Of a stretch of DNA of 64,000 nucleotides, positions 35,704-45,038 are shown in pieces. The DNA comes from Dongia_A sp964542425. Its GTDB lineage: Bacteria > Pseudomonadota > Alphaproteobacteria > Dongiales > Dongiaceae. The number at the start of each line of letters is the position of its first letter. Within the stretch, counting starts at the first letter, position 1. Both the position numbers and the translations under genes were made by a program. The notes below the pieces were generated by a model that was given only the letters and a program-made list of their open reading frames with translations, made no database searches and was not told the origin of the DNA. The stretch covers positions 39,060 through 103,059 of the forward strand of contig CAZIUB010000060.1 of NCBI GenBank assembly GCA_964542425.1, given 5' to 3'.

Positions 35704-37047
35704 ATGATACACCAGAACTGGTGGACCACCACGCTCCTCTGGAAGCAGTTCAAACACTGTCCCCCCCTGAACAAGCCGATCAAGTGCGACGTCCTGATCG
35801 TCGGCGGAGGGGTGAGCGGCATTAGCGCCGCGGCGGAGTTCCTCGGCAAGGGCCTGAAGATCGTACTGATCGAGAAGAACATCGTCGGCGGAAGCTCCTC
35901 CGGCCGCAGCGCCGGATTTCTTACCCCGGACAGCGAACTTGAGCTGCATCAACTGGTCCGCCGATATGGAACGGAAGCGGCGAAAGACATCTGGGATATT
36001 CCATGCCGGGGAATCGCCCGCATCGTAGACGGCATCAAGCGGCTCGAGATCGAATGCGGGCTACTCGAACAGGATTCGCTCTTTCTCGGAATCGGAAAAG
36101 ACGGCAAGAAAGCGGTGGCGTCCGAACTGGAATGCCGGCAAAGCGTCGGCTTCGCCGATCAACAGATCTACGATGAGAGCGAGCTGAAGAGCGTGCTTGG
36201 CGCCGAGCACTACAGCGCCGGCATTCGATACACGGGTACGTATGGCATCAATCCGATGTTGTGCCTGCAGGGATTCAAGGACCGCTGCATTGATGCCGGC
36301 ATGCAGATCTTTGAAAGCACGGAAATGGAGCGCCTGGACGATCATACGGTTCACACGCACGCCGGCAGCGTTACTGCCGACCGGATCATCATCGCCGTCG
36401 ACAAGCTCGATAAATCCATTAGCCCCCTGGCCGAAGAGATATTCCATGCCCAGACGTTCATGAGCGTCACCGAGCCGTTGAACGACAAGGAACTCAACCT
36501 GTTGTTTCCCGGCGGAAAACAGATGCAGTGCTGGGATTCGAAGCTTGTCTACTCTTATTTTCGGCTGACGGCCGACAACCGGCTGTTGCTGGGTGGGGGA
36601 AGTCCGATCACAACTTTTCTCAGGGACGCCTATAACAACCCGACGGTGATCAAGATGGTGATCAAGGATTTCAAACGGCACTTCCCGTTCTTGAAGGACC
36701 TCACCTTCATGCAGTTCTGGCCCGGTCTTATCGACACCGCGAGGGATCTGCTGCCACTAATTGTCAAACCGCCAAAGCAGGAGCACCTGCAATTCATCCT
36801 GGGTGCGGTCGGCCTTCCATGGGCCGCTTTTGCCGGCAGTTTTGCCGCGCGGTATGCGCAGGGCCTGGCCGATGACGACTACAAGAAGTACTACCCGTAT
36901 TTTTCAAACCGCCGGCACTTCCTCTTGCCAAGCGGACTGGGAAAATTCATTGGCAAGCCGCTCCTGTTCTCCATCAGCAACAGTTGGGCAAAATTCTATC
37001 AGGTGGACACGCATCGCAAGCCGGTCGGGATAACAGATGAATTCTAG
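35704..37047 (+). CDS. FAD-dependent oxidoreductase, DAO family
   Basis: 447 residues from the ATG at 35704 (MIHQNWWTTTLLWKQ). FAD-binding GxGxxG is seen as CDVLIVGGGVSGISAAAEFL (about residues 24-43), followed by the acidic ribose contact (VLIEKN) and SSGRSAGFLTPDSEL. The C-terminal flavin contact region is near FILGAVGLPWAAFAGSFAAR. It resembles glycine oxidase or PuuB-like amine/amino-acid oxidases; the substrate is not readable. Codon choice is less G+C-biased than that of the housekeeping genes. DUF2254 follows after 156 bases. Confidence 0.8.
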   Translation: MIHQNWWTTTLLWKQFKHCPPLNKPIKCDVLIVGGGVSGISAAAEFLGKGLKIVLIEKNIVGGSSSGRSAGFLTPDSELELHQLVRRYGTEAAKDIWDIPCRGIARIVDGIKRLEIECGLLEQDSLFLGIGKDGKKAVASELECRQSVGFADQQIYDESELKSVLGAEHYSAGIRYTGTYGINPMLCLQGFKDRCIDAGMQIFESTEMERLDDHTVHTHAGSVTADRIIIAVDKLDKSISPLAEEIFHAQTFMSVTEPLNDKELNLLFPGGKQMQCWDSKLVYSYFRLTADNRLLLGGGSPITTFLRDAYNNPTVIKMVIKDFKRHFPFLKDLTFMQFWPGLIDTARDLLPLIVKPPKQEHLQFILGAVGLPWAAFAGSFAARYAQGLADDDYKKYYPYFSNRRHFLLPSGLGKFIGKPLLFSISNSWAKFYQVDTHRKPVGITDEF

Positions 37048-37203
37048 CCAGGGACTGGACGCACAACTTGGGAGCCGGCCCTCAATAGTCAGACAGGGTG
37101 CTTTGGCGGCGACAACCGCGACGCTCACGACCATCGTCTGTCTGCTCGACGCCCCGCTACCTGACATCCGCGGGTCCACTTGAAACCTCGAGGACACCGC
37201 TAA

Positions 37204-38481
37204 ATGCCCTGGAACCGGTGGTACTCTCTCAAGAGCTATCTTAGATCCGCGCTTTGGACCGTTCCGATCGTCGCTCTGCTGCTTCAACTTCTGGTGACGC
37301 GCGCGACGCACCGGCTCGACGCCTGGATCGAATGGCCGCCCATTCTCGACTATACGGTATCTGGAGCGGTGACGACGCTCCAGATAGTAGCCTCGATGAA
37401 CCTCACCTTCATCGTATTCGCTTTCGGTTCCCTGCTCGTGGCGATACAGGTCGCAAGCGGACAGATGACACCACGGATCATCGCGACAACGTTGCTGCGG
37501 GACAACGCCATCAGGTTCACGGCAGGTCTCTTCATTTTTACATTTACTTTTGCCGCGAGCGCGCTCGCCCGAATGGAGACGACAGTCCACCATTTGGTCA
37601 TGGGCGTCGCATGGGTCTTGGCTTTCGGCTCCCTTGTGGCATTTCTTTTTCTGATCGACTACGCCGCGCGGCTATTGCGTCCGGTCAGCATCTTAGGGCG
37701 CGTGGGCGAGGGCGGGCTCGCCGTCATCGAGAGCGTATATCCCAAGCTGATCGAGGCCCCGCTCGTTCAAACCGCCCCGCCCCGGCAGCTTGGCTCACCG
37801 GAGCGAATCGTCCACCATCGCGGTACCTCGGCCATCGTTTTAGCCGTGAATGTGGACGCGCTGTTCGCCGAAGCACAGCGCTCGAATGGCATAGTCGAAT
37901 TCGCGCCGCACGTGGGCGATTTCGTTTCCGTCGGCGAGCCCCTCTTCCGGTTGTATGGCGGCGCCGGCGCGCTCGATGATCGCAAGCTCCGGAGCGCAGT
38001 CGCGTTCGGGCCGGAGCGAACCATCGAACAAGACGCCACGTTTGCATTTCGTGTCATCGTCGATATCGCGAACAAGGCATTGTCGAAGGCGATCAACGAT
38101 CCGACGACCGCCGTACTCGCCATCGATCAACTTCATCGCTTGCTTCGAATGGTCGGCAAACGGCATCTACGCGCCGAGGAGATACTGGACAGGACTGGAC
38201 AGCTACGGGTGATTTTTCGGACGCCGAATTGGGAAGATTTCGTGCACCTCGCCTTCAGTGAGATACGCCAATACGGCGCGGAAAACTTCCAAATTGCGCG
38301 GCGATTGCGCGCGATGAGCGAAAACCTAGTGCAAACCTTGCCCGAGCATTGCCATGGTGCGTTGCGCCAAGAGCTGGACCTGCTGGATCGCGCGCTCGTG
38401 AGGCTGTACGAGCTCCCGGAGGATTTGGCGCTCGCCCGTATCCCGGACTCCCAGGGCCTGGGAGGATCCACGGGCCCGTAG
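37204..38481 (+). CDS. DUF2254 family membrane protein
   Basis: 425 residues. Four membrane segments in the N-terminal half (about residues 15-32, 58-80, 103-120, 130-152) are followed by a soluble domain. That domain carries DUF2254-type stretches (QVASGQMTPRIIATTLLRDN, FAFRVIVDIANKALSKAIND and PTTAVLAIDQLHRLL). The NDPTTA motif is the family hallmark. No function is established. The beta carbonic anhydrase gene follows within 61 bases and reads the same way. Confidence 0.82.
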   Translation: MPWNRWYSLKSYLRSALWTVPIVALLLQLLVTRATHRLDAWIEWPPILDYTVSGAVTTLQIVASMNLTFIVFAFGSLLVAIQVASGQMTPRIIATTLLRDNAIRFTAGLFIFTFTFAASALARMETTVHHLVMGVAWVLAFGSLVAFLFLIDYAARLLRPVSILGRVGEGGLAVIESVYPKLIEAPLVQTAPPRQLGSPERIVHHRGTSAIVLAVNVDALFAEAQRSNGIVEFAPHVGDFVSVGEPLFRLYGGAGALDDRKLRSAVAFGPERTIEQDATFAFRVIVDIANKALSKAINDPTTAVLAIDQLHRLLRMVGKRHLRAEEILDRTGQLRVIFRTPNWEDFVHLAFSEIRQYGAENFQIARRLRAMSENLVQTLPEHCHGALRQELDLLDRALVRLYELPEDLALARIPDSQGLGGSTGP

Positions 38482-38542
38482 ACGGCGATCTGCGCGCCGA
38501 TTTCCCAAGTTCTTGAGCAGCAGACGAGAAGGAGTATGGGCT

Positions 38543-39214
38543 GTGCGCAAACTCATTTTGGGGATCGTCGATTTCCGCGAGCGAATGCTGCCGCAGTATG
38601 CGGAACGGTTCCGCGAGCTGGCGCTGACGCAGAGACCCGATGCGCTGTTCATCACCTGCTCGGACAGCCGCGTGGTGCCGGACCTCCTGGCGTCGACCCA
38701 CCCCGGCGATCTCTTCACGATGCGCAATGTCGGCAATCTGATACCGCCGGCGACGGTGGATGGGGCATCGACTGGCGACCTCTCCGAGGCGAGCGCGATC
38801 GAGTACGCGGTGTTGGTCCTGAAGGTCACGAATATCGTGGTGTGCGGGCATTCCGAATGCGGCGCGATGAAGGCCGTCTTGACGCACGACCCGAAGCTGA
38901 AGGCGCCGAACCTCGACAAATGGCTGTACAACGCCAACACTGCGGCCTTTCGCCTGGAACACGAGGGTGCGCTGAATACCGCGCTGAAACCCCATGACCA
39001 GCTATCGCAGCTCAACGTTCTCGTGCAACTCGAGCACCTGATGTCCTATCCCATCGTCCGCGAGCAAGTTGCGGTCGGGGCCCTGCACTTGAGCGGGTGG
39101 TGGTTCGACATCGCGACCGGCGACATGTACGCTTATGAACGGGCGAACCGGTTGTTCGAAATCATCGATCGCCAGGAAGCGGAGCGGCTGGTGGCGCGTC
39201 TCGATGCCCGGTGA
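38543..39214 (+). CDS. Beta-class carbonic anhydrase
   Basis: I place the start at GTG 38543, 8 bases after AAGGAG, giving 223 residues; a TTG 30 bases earlier is weaker. Zinc ligands are C39 and D41 in CSDSR plus H103 and C106 in GHSECGAM. R43 completes the catalytic Asp-Arg dyad. It interconverts CO2 and bicarbonate in the cytosol. It closes a rightward set with the FAD oxidoreductase and DUF2254 genes. Confidence 0.93.
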   Translation: MRKLILGIVDFRERMLPQYAERFRELALTQRPDALFITCSDSRVVPDLLASTHPGDLFTMRNVGNLIPPATVDGASTGDLSEASAIEYAVLVLKVTNIVVCGHSECGAMKAVLTHDPKLKAPNLDKWLYNANTAAFRLEHEGALNTALKPHDQLSQLNVLVQLEHLMSYPIVREQVAVGALHLSGWWFDIATGDMYAYERANRLFEIIDRQEAERLVARLDAR

Positions 39215-39544
39215 CGGGCGAGATCGCCGGCGCCCATGACAACACGCCCCGCAGTTCGCCGGCCGCACCGCCCCAACAATGGCAGCGGTCAAATTGATTT
39301 GTCTATCGACAACCTGGCGGCGCAATCTTAACGATTGGACGTTATTGGCGGCGACAGCAATTCCCGAACCGGCCTCTTGAAAACACGGAGCAATGCTTCG
39401 CACGCCGGAAGCACCGGATGCAGTCTTTCGGATTGCTGGTGTCCTGGCAAAATGGTAACGATCACGCCTATCCTTGGTCATCTGGATAGTGTTCTGACGG
39501 TTTAACAATGGGCCATTCCGGCTTCAGAGCGCAGGCGATCCACT
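39215..39544. other. 330-base gap with the second shared 25-base sequence
   Basis: Contains CTGGCGGCGCAATCTTAACG then ATTGG at 39314-39338, matching 32906-32930, and a looser similar piece (CTGGCAAAATGGTAACGAT near 39447). No coding frame is convincing. It may hold IS-end remnants and the promoter of the antiporter gene. Confidence 0.5.
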
Positions 39545-40660
39545 ATGACAATTGGCGTGATACCCATGGCGCCCCTGCTGAAGGAAATCCGTCACAATCC
39601 GTTGCTATGGCTGCTGGCTTTCGTGCCCGTGTTGTTTGTGGGCCGGGCGTTCAAACCCGACGCCCATACGCCGCTTTTCGTGCTTTCCGTCCTCGCCATC
39701 GTGCCACTGGCGGTGCTGCTCAGTCACGCCACCGAATCCGTGGCGGCAAAGACAGGCGATACAATCGGGGGCCTGCTCAACGCCACGCTGGGAAACCTGA
39801 CCGAACTCGTCATCGCGCTCACCGCCTTGAGCGCCGGCCAATACATGTTGGTGAAGGCATCCATTGCCGGCGCGATTGTCACCAACACCTTGTTCATGTT
39901 GGGCGCGTCGTTTCTGCTCGGCGGACTGAAGTACCATGTGCAGGAATACAACAGGGCCAGCGCCCGCTTTCAAGCCGCCCTGCTCTTCCTGGCCATGGTC
40001 GCATTATTGATTCCTTCGGCGGTCGCCGAGGCCGATTCCACATCGGGGACAGCGTTCATACAGACGCTGAGCGTGGGCCTGGCATTGCTGCTCATTGCCG
40101 CTTATGGGCTGGGCATGGTGTTCTCGCTCAAGACGCATCGCGAGTTGTTTGCCAGCGCGGAAAGCGGTGAGGCCGGCAAGGCACCATGGCCGATGGGCCT
40201 GGCCTTGGCCACCTTGGCCGGCGTCACGGTGCTGATCGCGCTGGTGAGTGAAGTTTTCGTTGAATCGGTGCAGCAGGCGGCGGTGGCGTTCGGGATGACG
40301 CCCGCGTTCGTGGGTTTTATCGTCGTTGCCTTGGTGGGCGGTTCGGCGGAGATGGCCTCGGCGTTTTCCGGCGCGCGCAAGAACCGGCTGGATTTGAGCG
40401 TCGGCATCGCGCTGGGGAGCGCGTCCCAGATCGCGCTGTTCGTCGCCCCGGTACTGGTCCTGCTCAGTTACGTCATTGGCCCGATGCCGATGGATCTGCG
40501 GTTCTGGCCGGGCGCGGTGGTGATGATGCTCATCGCGACAATGACCGCGTCGCTGGTGACCAATAGCGGGCGCTCGGCATGGTTCGTCGGGGTGTTGGCG
40601 CTTATGGTGTATCTGGTCTTTGCCATGACGCTCTACCTGTTGCCACCCCAAGTTCAGTAA
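39545..40660 (+). CDS. CaCA-family cation/proton antiporter (ChaA/CAX-like)
   Basis: 371 residues, 11 predicted membrane segments in two homologous halves. The two ion-binding alpha repeats are visible: GNLTELVIALTAL (about residue 78) and GGSAEMASAFSGA (about 255). Each has the essential Glu. It probably expels Ca2+ (or Na+/K+) in exchange for protons across the inner membrane. The ATG at 39545 lacks a good ribosome-binding site; 39566 (MAPLLKEIRHN) is an alternative. The VIT-like gene follows after 41 bases. Confidence 0.88.
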   Translation: MTIGVIPMAPLLKEIRHNPLLWLLAFVPVLFVGRAFKPDAHTPLFVLSVLAIVPLAVLLSHATESVAAKTGDTIGGLLNATLGNLTELVIALTALSAGQYMLVKASIAGAIVTNTLFMLGASFLLGGLKYHVQEYNRASARFQAALLFLAMVALLIPSAVAEADSTSGTAFIQTLSVGLALLLIAAYGLGMVFSLKTHRELFASAESGEAGKAPWPMGLALATLAGVTVLIALVSEVFVESVQQAAVAFGMTPAFVGFIVVALVGGSAEMASAFSGARKNRLDLSVGIALGSASQIALFVAPVLVLLSYVIGPMPMDLRFWPGAVVMMLIATMTASLVTNSGRSAWFVGVLALMVYLVFAMTLYLLPPQVQ

Positions 40661-40701
40661 CAGGGCAGCGTACTCAAGCCCGCACGTGGATTGCAGCCGC
40701 C

Positions 40702-41367
40702 ATGTCCATGCCCAGCGATCTCATCAAGTCCTCCAAGCACGTGCTGGACCCCATTGACCGTGTGTCCGAGGTCTTGTTCGGGCTGATCATGGTCCTCACC
40801 TTCACCGGTTCGCTCAGCGTTGCCGAAGCCGCCCGCGATGACGTTCGCGCGATGCTCATCGGCGCGCTGGGCTGCAATCTGGCCTGGGGGATCATTGACG
40901 CGGTCTTGTACTTGATGGGGTGCCTGGCGGAGAAGGGCAGAGGCGTCACGACCTTGCAGGCATTGCGCAAGGCGGCCGATCCCGGGGAGGCGCAGCGCCT
41001 CATTGCGGCCGCATTGCCCCCGGTGGTCGCCTCCATTCTCGAACCGGCGGAACTCGAGGCGATGTACTTGAAGTTGCAGCAATTGCCCGAGCCGCCGCGC
41101 GCGCGCCTGGGCGGGGACGATTGGCTGGGCGCCATCGGTGTTTTTCTCCTGGTTTTCCTTTCCACCTTTCCGGTCGTGATTCCGTTCGTTTTAATGGACA
41201 ATGCCGTGCTGGCCCTGCGCGCCTCCAACGCCATCGCCATTGCGCTGTTGTTTCTGACGGGATTCGCCTATGGGCGCATGACCGGGCATCGCCCATGGGC
41301 CGTCGGCTTTTCCATGGTGCTCCTCGGCGTCCTGCTCGTTGCTCTCGCCATCGCGCTAGGCGGATGA
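40702..41367 (+). CDS. VIT1/CCC1-like membrane protein
   Basis: 221 residues. DPIDRVSEVLFGLIMVLTFT at the N terminus, two further hydrophobic stretches to about residue 75, a cytoplasmic helical region (about 80-140), then two C-terminal segments (AIGVFLLVFLSTFPVVIPFV, and NAIAIALLFLTGFAYGRM). This resembles VIT-family iron/manganese transporters, but the metal-binding Glu cluster of characterised VIT proteins is not obvious. Adjacent to the antiporter and possibly co-transcribed. Confidence 0.65.
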   Translation: MSMPSDLIKSSKHVLDPIDRVSEVLFGLIMVLTFTGSLSVAEAARDDVRAMLIGALGCNLAWGIIDAVLYLMGCLAEKGRGVTTLQALRKAADPGEAQRLIAAALPPVVASILEPAELEAMYLKLQQLPEPPRARLGGDDWLGAIGVFLLVFLSTFPVVIPFVLMDNAVLALRASNAIAIALLFLTGFAYGRMTGHRPWAVGFSMVLLGVLLVALAIALGG

Positions 41368-41428
41368 GACGTTTGAGACTGACCCGGATATCGACCAGGC
41401 GGGGCGAGGTCCGGCGAGGAATCCGGAC

Positions 41429-42610
41429 TCAACGATTGCCTGCGATCGGCCGCGCCAGCAATGCTCGCGCGTGGCGCGCGATCATCAATTCCTCGTCGGT
41501 GGGGATGACCCAGGCCGAGGGCATCATTCCCTCTCGCGTGAGGCGCGGGCCAAGGGCCACGGCATCGCGCTCGAAACCGAGCCAATGCGCGCCATGCAGC
41601 ACGCGATCGCGGATGACGCTCGCGTTTTCGCCCACGCCCCCGGTGAAGACGAGCGCGTCAATCCCGCCAAGCGCTGCCGCCATCGAGCCCAATTCGCGCC
41701 CGATCCGATAGACATAGAGATCGATCGCCATCCGCGCGCCCGGCGCCCTCGATTCCAGCAATGTTTTCATGTCGGCGCTCAAGCCCGAAACGCCCTTCAA
41801 TCCGCTCTCGTGATAAAGGAGATGCTCAAGCGCCGAGGCCGACATTCTTCCCTCGCGCATCAAATGCAGCAGCACGCCGGGGTCGATCGTGCCCGAACGC
41901 GTGCCCATGACCAAGCCGTCCAGGGTCGAGAATCCCATCGTGGTGGCGAGGCACCTCCCGTCCGCTACCGCCGCCATGCTGGCGCCGTTGCCGAGATGCG
42001 CGATGACGAGGCGCTTGGGCAATGCGCCGATCACGCCCGGCGCCGCCGCCACGATCGATTCGTAGGAAAGTCCGTGAAAGCCATACCGTCTGATACCCAT
42101 CGCCCAGTATTCCTCGGGCAGGGCGAAGCGTTGGGCCAAATCGGGTTGCGTGCGATGAAACGCGGTGTCGAAACACGCGACCTGCGGCAAGTCGGGCAGT
42201 AGCCGGGAAAGGCTCTCGATGGCGCCGACGTTATGGGGCTGATGCAAGGGGGCGAGCGCATTCAGCGCCCTCAGGCGCGAAAGCACGTCGCCTTCGATCA
42301 CGCAAGGTCGGGCAAAATCCACGCCGCCATGCACCACCCGATGCCCGGCGCCGATCCAGCGCTCCTTGCGCGTCGTCAATCCCAGACGCTCGACCAGCAG
42401 ACGCAGAGCCGATTCGTGATCATCGACCGGGTCGAGGTGGTTCCAATCCGTGCCGCTTGCCGCCTCGAGCCTCCAGCGCGGCCTTCCCTGGCCGATCCCG
42501 GCCAGTTGGCCGCGCAGTTCGGCCACCGGGTCGCCATCTTCGCGCGCGCGGAAAATCGCGAATTTGAGGCTCGACGAGCCGGCATTCAGAATCAGCAGCT
42601 TGCGCGCCAT
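41429..42610 (-). CDS. ackA: Acetate kinase
   Basis: 393 residues. ASKHA-fold motifs are intact: NAGSSSLKFAIF, GHRVVHGG, FDTAFH, GFHGLSYESI, HLGNGASM, TRSGTIDPG and FTGGVGENA. The enzyme interconverts acetyl phosphate plus ADP with acetate plus ATP. It lies 61 bases downstream of xsc on the same strand, and Xsc produces acetyl phosphate. The pair can therefore gain one ATP per sulfoacetaldehyde. No phosphate acetyltransferase gene is in the window, although many xsc loci carry pta instead. Confidence 0.95.
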   Translation of the reverse strand: MARKLLILNAGSSSLKFAIFRAREDGDPVAELRGQLAGIGQGRPRWRLEAASGTDWNHLDPVDDHESALRLLVERLGLTTRKERWIGAGHRVVHGGVDFARPCVIEGDVLSRLRALNALAPLHQPHNVGAIESLSRLLPDLPQVACFDTAFHRTQPDLAQRFALPEEYWAMGIRRYGFHGLSYESIVAAAPGVIGALPKRLVIAHLGNGASMAAVADGRCLATTMGFSTLDGLVMGTRSGTIDPGVLLHLMREGRMSASALEHLLYHESGLKGVSGLSADMKTLLESRAPGARMAIDLYVYRIGRELGSMAAALGGIDALVFTGGVGENASVIRDRVLHGAHWLGFERDAVALGPRLTREGMMPSAWVIPTDEELMIARHARALLARPIAGNR

Positions 42611-42671
42611 GTGGGCCTCTGTTTCCCCGCGCTTTCCCTCCCTCCGATTGGAGGAGGGCAGGAATGGGAAA

Positions 42672-44390
42672 TCACGCCACGGTGAAGGCCTTGTATTTCT
42701 CCAGCATGCGCAGCGGCTTCTTCAGGGCGTCGCGGCGGAAGGGATCGCCCAGTTCCTGGGTCGCCATGATCTCCAGAATGGTGCATTTGCCGTTGCCAAT
42801 TGCCTTTTTCATCGCATCGGCGATCTCGCCTGGGTGGCTGACCGTGATCCCTTCCGCGCCCATGGCCTTGGCAATGCCGGCAAAGCTCGGGTTCTTGAGG
42901 TTGGTGCCGACATAGCGGTCAGCGTAGAAATCGACCTGGTTCTTTTTCTCCGCCCCCCATTGGCCGTTGTTGAACACCACCGCGATGACCGGGATCTCCT
43001 CGCGTACGCAGGTGAGCGTTTCTTGCAGGCTCATGCCCCACGCCCCATCGCCGACATAGGCGATGGCCGGCCGATCGGGGGCGGCGACCTTGGCTCCGAT
43101 CGCGGTCGGAAAGGCATAGCCGCAATTGCCGAAGCTCATGGCGGCGAAGAAGCTGTTCGGCTTCTCGAAGCGCAGATAGGAATTGGAGATCGAGCAGATG
43201 TTGCCGATGTCGGTCGTGACCATGGCGTTCTTCGGCATGGCCTTCTCGAGCTCGCGCAACGCCCGTCGGGGCGAGATCGGGGACCCGTCCTTGGACGACC
43301 ATTCGCCAAGCTCGCTTTCCCAGGCCTGTTGCTGCTTTTTCACTTCCGCCAGGCGCTGGTCCTTGTTGGCGTGGCAGGCGATGGCGGTGTTCAGCGTCTG
43401 GAGGCGGTTGAGGATTTCGCTCGCCGCCGCGCCCGCGTCGCCGCAAACCCCGACACTCATCGGCTTCACCAGGCCAAGCATGCGGTGGTTGATGTCGACC
43501 TGGATGAGTTTCACGTCCTTGGGCCAATACTCGATGCCGTGCTGCGGCAGCGTGCCGAAGGGGCCGAGCCGGCTGCCTAAGGCCAGCACCACGTCTGCTT
43601 GCTGGATCACCTTCATCGCCGCCTTGGAGCCCTGATAGCCCAGGGGTCCGCACATCAAGGGATGGGAGGCCGGGAAGGCATCGTTATGGAGATACGAGGT
43701 CACGACCGGCGCAACCAGATATTCGGCGAGCTTCACCGCTTGGGCCTGAGCGTGGCCCATGACCACGCCGCCCCCTGCCATGATGACCGGGAATTTGGCC
43801 CCGGCCAGGAGCCTTGCCGCCGCATCCAGGCTCTCCGGCCCGCCGGCGCCGCGCTCGACTTTGATCGGCTTGGGGATGGTGACCTCGATGTCGCCATAGA
43901 AAATGTCGCGCGGGATGTTGATCTGGGTGGGCCCGCGCTCGGTCAGCGCCAGATCGAAGCAGCGGCTGGTCAGCTCGGCCATGCGGTCTTGGCGGCTGAC
44001 ATGGGCCTGGAACTTGGTGATCCTGGAGAAGATCGGCAATTGTTCGGTCTCCTGGAACCCGCCGAGGCCGATCGAATTCGACCCGGTCTCCGGCGTGATC
44101 ATCACGACCGGCGAATGCGCCCAATAGGCAGCCGCGATCGCGGTCACGAAAGTGGTGATGCCGGGGCCGTTCTGGGCGATGCACACGCCATGGCGGCCCG
44201 AGACCCGGGAATAGCCGTCGGCCATGTGTCCGGCGCCTTGTTCGTGCGCGACCGAGATGAAGCGGATGCCGGCCGGCTCGAAAATATCGAGGGCGTCCAT
44301 GTAGGCCGAACCGACGATGCCGAAGACGTGTTTCACGCCATGGGCGACCAGGGTCTCGACAAAAGCCTCCGATGGGGTCATGCGGGTCAT
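42672..44390 (-). CDS. xsc: Sulfoacetaldehyde acetyltransferase
   Basis: 572 residues from the ATG at 44390 (44381 possible). Three-domain ThDP enzyme: an N-terminal PYR domain with the activating Glu (ISVAHEQGAGHMADGYSRVS), a central domain, and a C-terminal PP domain with the GDG-x-NN cofactor site (GDGAWGMSLQETL...FNNGQW). NSIGLGGFQETEQLP and the ending GDPFRRDALKKPLRMLEKY fit Xsc better than acetolactate synthase. It makes acetyl phosphate and sulfite from sulfoacetaldehyde, the convergence point of taurine, isethionate and sulfoacetate degradation. Element B5 lies upstream. Confidence 0.9.
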   Translation of the reverse strand: MTRMTPSEAFVETLVAHGVKHVFGIVGSAYMDALDIFEPAGIRFISVAHEQGAGHMADGYSRVSGRHGVCIAQNGPGITTFVTAIAAAYWAHSPVVMITPETGSNSIGLGGFQETEQLPIFSRITKFQAHVSRQDRMAELTSRCFDLALTERGPTQINIPRDIFYGDIEVTIPKPIKVERGAGGPESLDAAARLLAGAKFPVIMAGGGVVMGHAQAQAVKLAEYLVAPVVTSYLHNDAFPASHPLMCGPLGYQGSKAAMKVIQQADVVLALGSRLGPFGTLPQHGIEYWPKDVKLIQVDINHRMLGLVKPMSVGVCGDAGAAASEILNRLQTLNTAIACHANKDQRLAEVKKQQQAWESELGEWSSKDGSPISPRRALRELEKAMPKNAMVTTDIGNICSISNSYLRFEKPNSFFAAMSFGNCGYAFPTAIGAKVAAPDRPAIAYVGDGAWGMSLQETLTCVREEIPVIAVVFNNGQWGAEKKNQVDFYADRYVGTNLKNPSFAGIAKAMGAEGITVSHPGEIADAMKKAIGNGKCTILEIMATQELGDPFRRDALKKPLRMLEKYKAFTVA

Positions 44391-44417
44391 GGGGTTCCTC
44401 TTCCTTGGGCGTTGGGG

Positions 44418-44545
44418 CCAGTGTTCCGCGACCGACATTCCGTTCCAGGGACATGTCGGCTAGGGAACACTAGCAAATGGGAGTGGCATGTGTTGTGGTT
44501 CCATCGGGAATGATTAGGAATCAAACGCTGGAACCACAACACTAG
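44418..44545 (-). repeat. Family B element, copy B5 (inverted)
   Basis: Hairpin 2 comes first (CCAGTGTTCCGCGACCGACA to AGGGAACACTAG), then the linker, then hairpin 1 (TGTTGTGGTTCCATCGG to CTGGAACCACAACACTAG). The reverse orientation relative to B6 places 367 bases between two inverted copies. Confidence 0.85.
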
Positions 44546-44912
44546 GGCGCGCTCGCGCCCCCCGGTCTGGTCGGACGATAGAATTGCGCGTCTGCCCCTC
44601 ATAGGTCCAGGCCCAGGCACCCTGTTGGGCCAGGGGCGTGGCCGGCGGCATCTGGAGATCAGAGGCCTTGGATCGGGTGGGATCGATTTCAGCGCCCGCG
44701 CACCGCCTAGGCCAACAGCGTTGCCGGCAACTTTCAGGTTCGGCGCCAGGGCCCGGCAGGGGAGAAAGCGGGTCGCCCAGGGGAACTTGTCCATTGAAGG
44801 TGGCCGAGACCAGCATCCGGCCCAGCTGGGCCTGGAAGGCCCCCCCTGCTCGGAATCCATTCGAAAATACTGGGTCCGGTCGGCTTGGCCCAAGGTTTTC
44901 CTCCCGCTGGCC
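44546..44912. other. Gene-less stretch between inverted B elements
   Basis: G+C-rich. Short frames on the minus strand look protein-like in pieces (RMLVSATFNGQVPLGDPLS, then in another frame KVAGNAVGLGG), suggesting a decayed gene with frameshifts, but I recognise no family. Confidence 0.3.
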
Positions 44913-45038
44913 CTAGTGTTGTGGTTCCAACGCTTGAATCCCAATCATTCCCGTTGGAACCACAACACATGCCATTGAATTTGCTAGTGTTCCGGGCTGA
45001 CATGTCCCTAGAGCGGAGTGTCGGTCGCGGAAAACTAG
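44913..45038 (+). repeat. Family B element, copy B6
   Basis: CTAGTGTTGTGGTTCCAACG at the left. Hairpin 1 closes with GTTGGAACCACAACAC, the linker ATGCCATTGAATTTGCTAGT follows, then hairpin 2 ending GCGGAAAACTAG (one mismatch). It is the closest match to B1. It sits about 250 bases upstream of the SBP gene. Confidence 0.85.

Noticed and set aside
35340..35882. Leftward frame of 180 codons across the intergenic region and the FAD gene start
   Set aside because: It overlaps the GxGxxG-coding start of the FAD oxidoreductase and has no signature of its own. The region is better read as a divergent promoter area.
42672..44390. Acetolactate synthase large subunit
   Set aside because: The fold is shared, but the NSIGLGGFQETEQ region, the C terminus and the neighbouring acetate kinase fit Xsc better. 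No small regulatory subunit gene is adjacent.
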